Program-made: the position numbers and the translations under genes
Shown here: one piece after another, positions 6,243 through 7,782 of the stretch
Position numbering within the stretch: the first letter of the stretch is position 1
How the letters are laid out: every line of letters begins with the position of its first letter
Notes under the pieces: generated by a model
Database searches by the model: none
The model's input: the letters and a program-made list of their open reading frames with translations, nothing else
What the model was told of the DNA's origin: nothing
DNA from: DATCVA01 sp036567205
Lineage (GTDB): Bacteria; Pseudomonadota; Gammaproteobacteria; Burkholderiales; Burkholderiaceae_B
Direction of reading: 5' to 3'
NCBI GenBank assembly: GCA_036567205.1
Contig: DATCVA010000218.1
Location: 1-7,782, forward strand
Length of the DNA stretch: 7,782 bases

Positions 6243-7541
6243 TTACGGGCTCAAAAAACCTTTGGAAGACTCACTTGGCAGGTTGGCGCGCCATCCATTG
6301 GAAAAATCGGCTCCGGATGGCGCCTGGTAAAGCCGCAACGACATTTCAGGCAAGATAGCCAGCAGGTGATCGAAAATATTGCCTTGAATACGCTCGTATT
6401 CGACCCATGCCGTATTGTTGGCAAAGCAATACACCTCGACTGGCACACCCTGCGAATCAGGCTCCATCATGCGCACAATCATAAGCATGCCCTGATGAAT
6501 TTCACGCTGCCGTTTTAAATAGGCCAGCGCATAGGCTCTGAAGGTGCCGATATTGGTCAGACGGCGCCGATTAACAAGCTGGGCCGCCGAATCACCCAAC
6601 GTACTGTTGCTTTGTTCCAGCTCGCGTTGCTTCTCGGCCAGATAATCGCCCAGCAATGCAAAACGCGATAACTGCTGAATCTCGGGTTCCGTTAAAAACC
6701 GTATGGTGCTTGCATCAATGCGTAAAGTACGTTTAATGCGTCTTCCGCCCGACTCAAACATGTATCGCCAGTTGCGATAGGTTTCTGAAAAAAGCTTATA
6801 CGTCGGAATGGTGGTGACTGTCTTGTCCCAGTTCTGCACCTTGACAGTGTGTAGCGCAATGTCGATAACGAAACCATCGGCATTAGCTTGCGGCATCTCG
6901 ATCCAATCGCCTATGCGCAGCATGTCGTTGGATGTCATTTGCGTGCTGGCCACCAATGACAACAGCGTATCTTTGAAAACCAATAGCAAAACCGCCGACA
7001 GCGCCCCCAATCCAGATAGCATCAGCAATGGCGAGCGATTGATCAACATGGAAAAAACCAGCACCACGCCAACTAGCCAAAGAACAATTTTGCCAAGCTC
7101 GAGGTAGCCCTTAATTGATCGTGTCTGGGCCCGGGTCGTGGCGGAATAGATATCTTGCCATGCTTTCAACAGGCCAGTGAGCGCCATGAAGACAAACACA
7201 ATGGCAACAGCTGCCAGCAGTCTTGCCATAAAAGCGACAAACCCTTCGTCAATAGGCAGCAAGCCCAAATTCGGAATAATGACGAGCAAGGGGAACGCCA
7301 AGCTGAAATTGCGAAACACGCGGCGCCGATTCAAGGCCTGCGACCAGTCGCCATGCCCCATGGCGCTCAAGGCCCGGCGCGCAATGCTGGTTAGCACCTG
7401 GGACGCCAGCCAGCCGCTAAGCAGCACCAGAATCGCCAATAACAGCAGCCCAATAAGAACCTGCGCCCAAACCGCATCGGGCATATTGTTTCCAATCCAG
7501 TTATCGCCCAGCCAGGCCGCCAATAAATTTGCTTTTCCCAT
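6243..7541 (-). CDS. ybdG: YbdG-type (MscM-like) mechanosensitive channel of the MscS family
   Basis: The 432-residue inner-membrane protein is probably a small-conductance channel that opens under hypo-osmotic stress. Hydrophobic segments lie at about 25-50, 80-97, 101-125, 150-168 and 171-200. The last is the pore-lining MscS helix, LSGLGALSAVLLLVFKD (175-191). The beta domain follows, with GDWIEMP (211-217), GFVIDIALHTVKVQNWD (223-239) and TTIPTYKLFSE (243-253). The long C-terminal region with SGGRRIKR (264-271), RRRLTNIGTFRAY (325-337) and EVYCFANNTAWVEYERIQGNIFDH (369-392) matches YbdG rather than plain MscS; YbdG is about 415 residues in E. coli. AAAGGA lies close upstream of ATG 7541. 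Repeat copy C begins only 27 bases before the start codon, so the promoter must lie inside or beyond the repeats. glnB follows after 83 bases. Confidence 0.93.
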   Translation of the reverse strand: MGKANLLAAWLGDNWIGNNMPDAVWAQVLIGLLLLAILVLLSGWLASQVLTSIARRALSAMGHGDWSQALNRRRVFRNFSLAFPLLVIIPNLGLLPIDEGFVAFMARLLAAVAIVFVFMALTGLLKAWQDIYSATTRAQTRSIKGYLELGKIVLWLVGVVLVFSMLINRSPLLMLSGLGALSAVLLLVFKDTLLSLVASTQMTSNDMLRIGDWIEMPQANADGFVIDIALHTVKVQNWDKTVTTIPTYKLFSETYRNWRYMFESGGRRIKRTLRIDASTIRFLTEPEIQQLSRFALLGDYLAEKQRELEQSNSTLGDSAAQLVNRRRLTNIGTFRAYALAYLKRQREIHQGMLMIVRMMEPDSQGVPVEVYCFANNTAWVEYERIQGNIFDHLLAILPEMSLRLYQAPSGADFSNGWRANLPSESSKGFLSP

Positions 7542-7568
7542 TATTCCTTTGAATTTTCAGAGGTTGTA

Positions 7569-7660
7569 ATTCCGTTTCCAGTTCAATTGTGAACACGAAG
7601 GCGAAACGCAGACAGTACATTTGTACGGCAAGCGAAACCGACACAGCTCTCGGTTGATTT
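7569..7660 (+). repeat. Dispersed palindromic repeat, copy C (right end truncated, 92 bp)
   Basis: It starts ATTCCGTTTCC and aligns to copy D without gaps over 92 bases with about 12 differences, from ATTCC to GTTGATTT. The outer 11 bases of the right arm (the GGAAGTGGAAT of copy D) are missing and the sequence passes through seven bases into copy D. The two are head to tail with a 99-base period. It occupies the immediate upstream region of ybdG. Confidence 0.9.
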
Positions 7661-7665
7661 AGAGC

Positions 7666-7772
7666 TTATTCCATTTCCAAATCAACTGTGAGCACGAAGG
7701 CGAAGCGCAGACAGTACGTTTGTACGGCGAGTGAAGCCGACACAGCTCACAGTTGATTTGGAAGTGGAATAA
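7666..7772 (+). repeat. Dispersed palindromic repeat, copy D (full length, 107 bp including 28-bp inverted ends)
   Basis: This is the best-preserved copy. Its left arm (7666-7693, TTATTCCATTTCC...TGTGAGC) and right arm (7745-7772, GCTCACAG...GTGGAATAA) are reverse complements at 27 of 28 positions. The 51-base centre holds GAAGGCGAAGCG, a GTAC-GTTT-GTAC mini-palindrome, and GGCGAGTGAAGCC. No open frame is carried, so any movement would need a transposase in trans. The TA next to TTCC on the left and GGAA on the right could be a target duplication or part of the arm. Confidence 0.95.
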
Positions 7773-7782
7773 AGAGCATCGC

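Noticed and set aside
959..7772. CRISPR array made of the repeated units
   Set aside because: Copies are scattered, diverged, in both orientations, and about 100 bp with inverted ends; there are no regular spacers and no cas genes.
7661..7777. AGAGC following both copy C and copy D as a target-site duplication
   Set aside because: It is on one side of each element only. The flanks of A, B and D do not agree on a duplication, and TA is merely possible because it overlaps the arm ends.

Overview
This window looks like chromosomal DNA of a betaproteobacterium, most likely order Burkholderiales and family Alcaligenaceae (relatives of Bordetella, Pusillimonas, Advenella). That is an inference from how the proteins read: a PpiD-type periplasmic foldase, RlmJ, an RluF-like pseudouridine synthase, YaeQ, a PII protein, a YwrD-type gamma-glutamyltransferase and a YbdG-type channel. 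No species can be named. There are seven protein genes, all apparently housekeeping or metabolic. No phage, CRISPR or complete insertion sequence is visible.

Layout. Positions 1-773 (minus) hold the N-terminal half of ppiD, which runs off the left edge. A 290-base divergent spacer (774-1063) follows, with a terminator-like hairpin and a shortened dispersed repeat. On the plus strand are ugpQ (1064-1816) and rlmJ (1839-2744), 22 bases apart and probably co-transcribed. rlmJ converges on and overlaps by 26 bases an RluF-like gene on the minus strand (2719-3453), so two 23S rRNA-modifying enzymes meet tail to tail. A 170-base spacer carries a second repeat copy. The rest is a minus-strand block transcribed right to left: ybdG (7541-6243), glnB/glnK (6159-5821), ggt (5803-4178) and yaeQ (4160-3624). 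The glnB-ggt and ggt-yaeQ gaps are both 17 bases, which points to one transcript. The right edge (7566-7782) holds two more repeat copies in tandem, directly upstream of ybdG.

How the genes may work together. The PII-ggt pair suggests nitrogen-sensor control next to gamma-glutamyl peptide breakdown, although PII acts in trans on many targets. YbdG is an osmotic-stress channel. ugpQ releases glycerol-3-phosphate from phosphodiesters.

The most interesting content is not a gene. It is a family of about 100-bp palindromic, MITE-like repeats with roughly 26-28-bp inverted ends, present four times in 7.8 kb and always between genes. One copy is inverted and has lost 36 bp internally. Its size, its end structure, its tendency to shorten internally and a GTACTGTCTGCG core all resemble the Correia elements (CREE/NEMIS) of Neisseria as I remember them, while the outer arm sequence is different.
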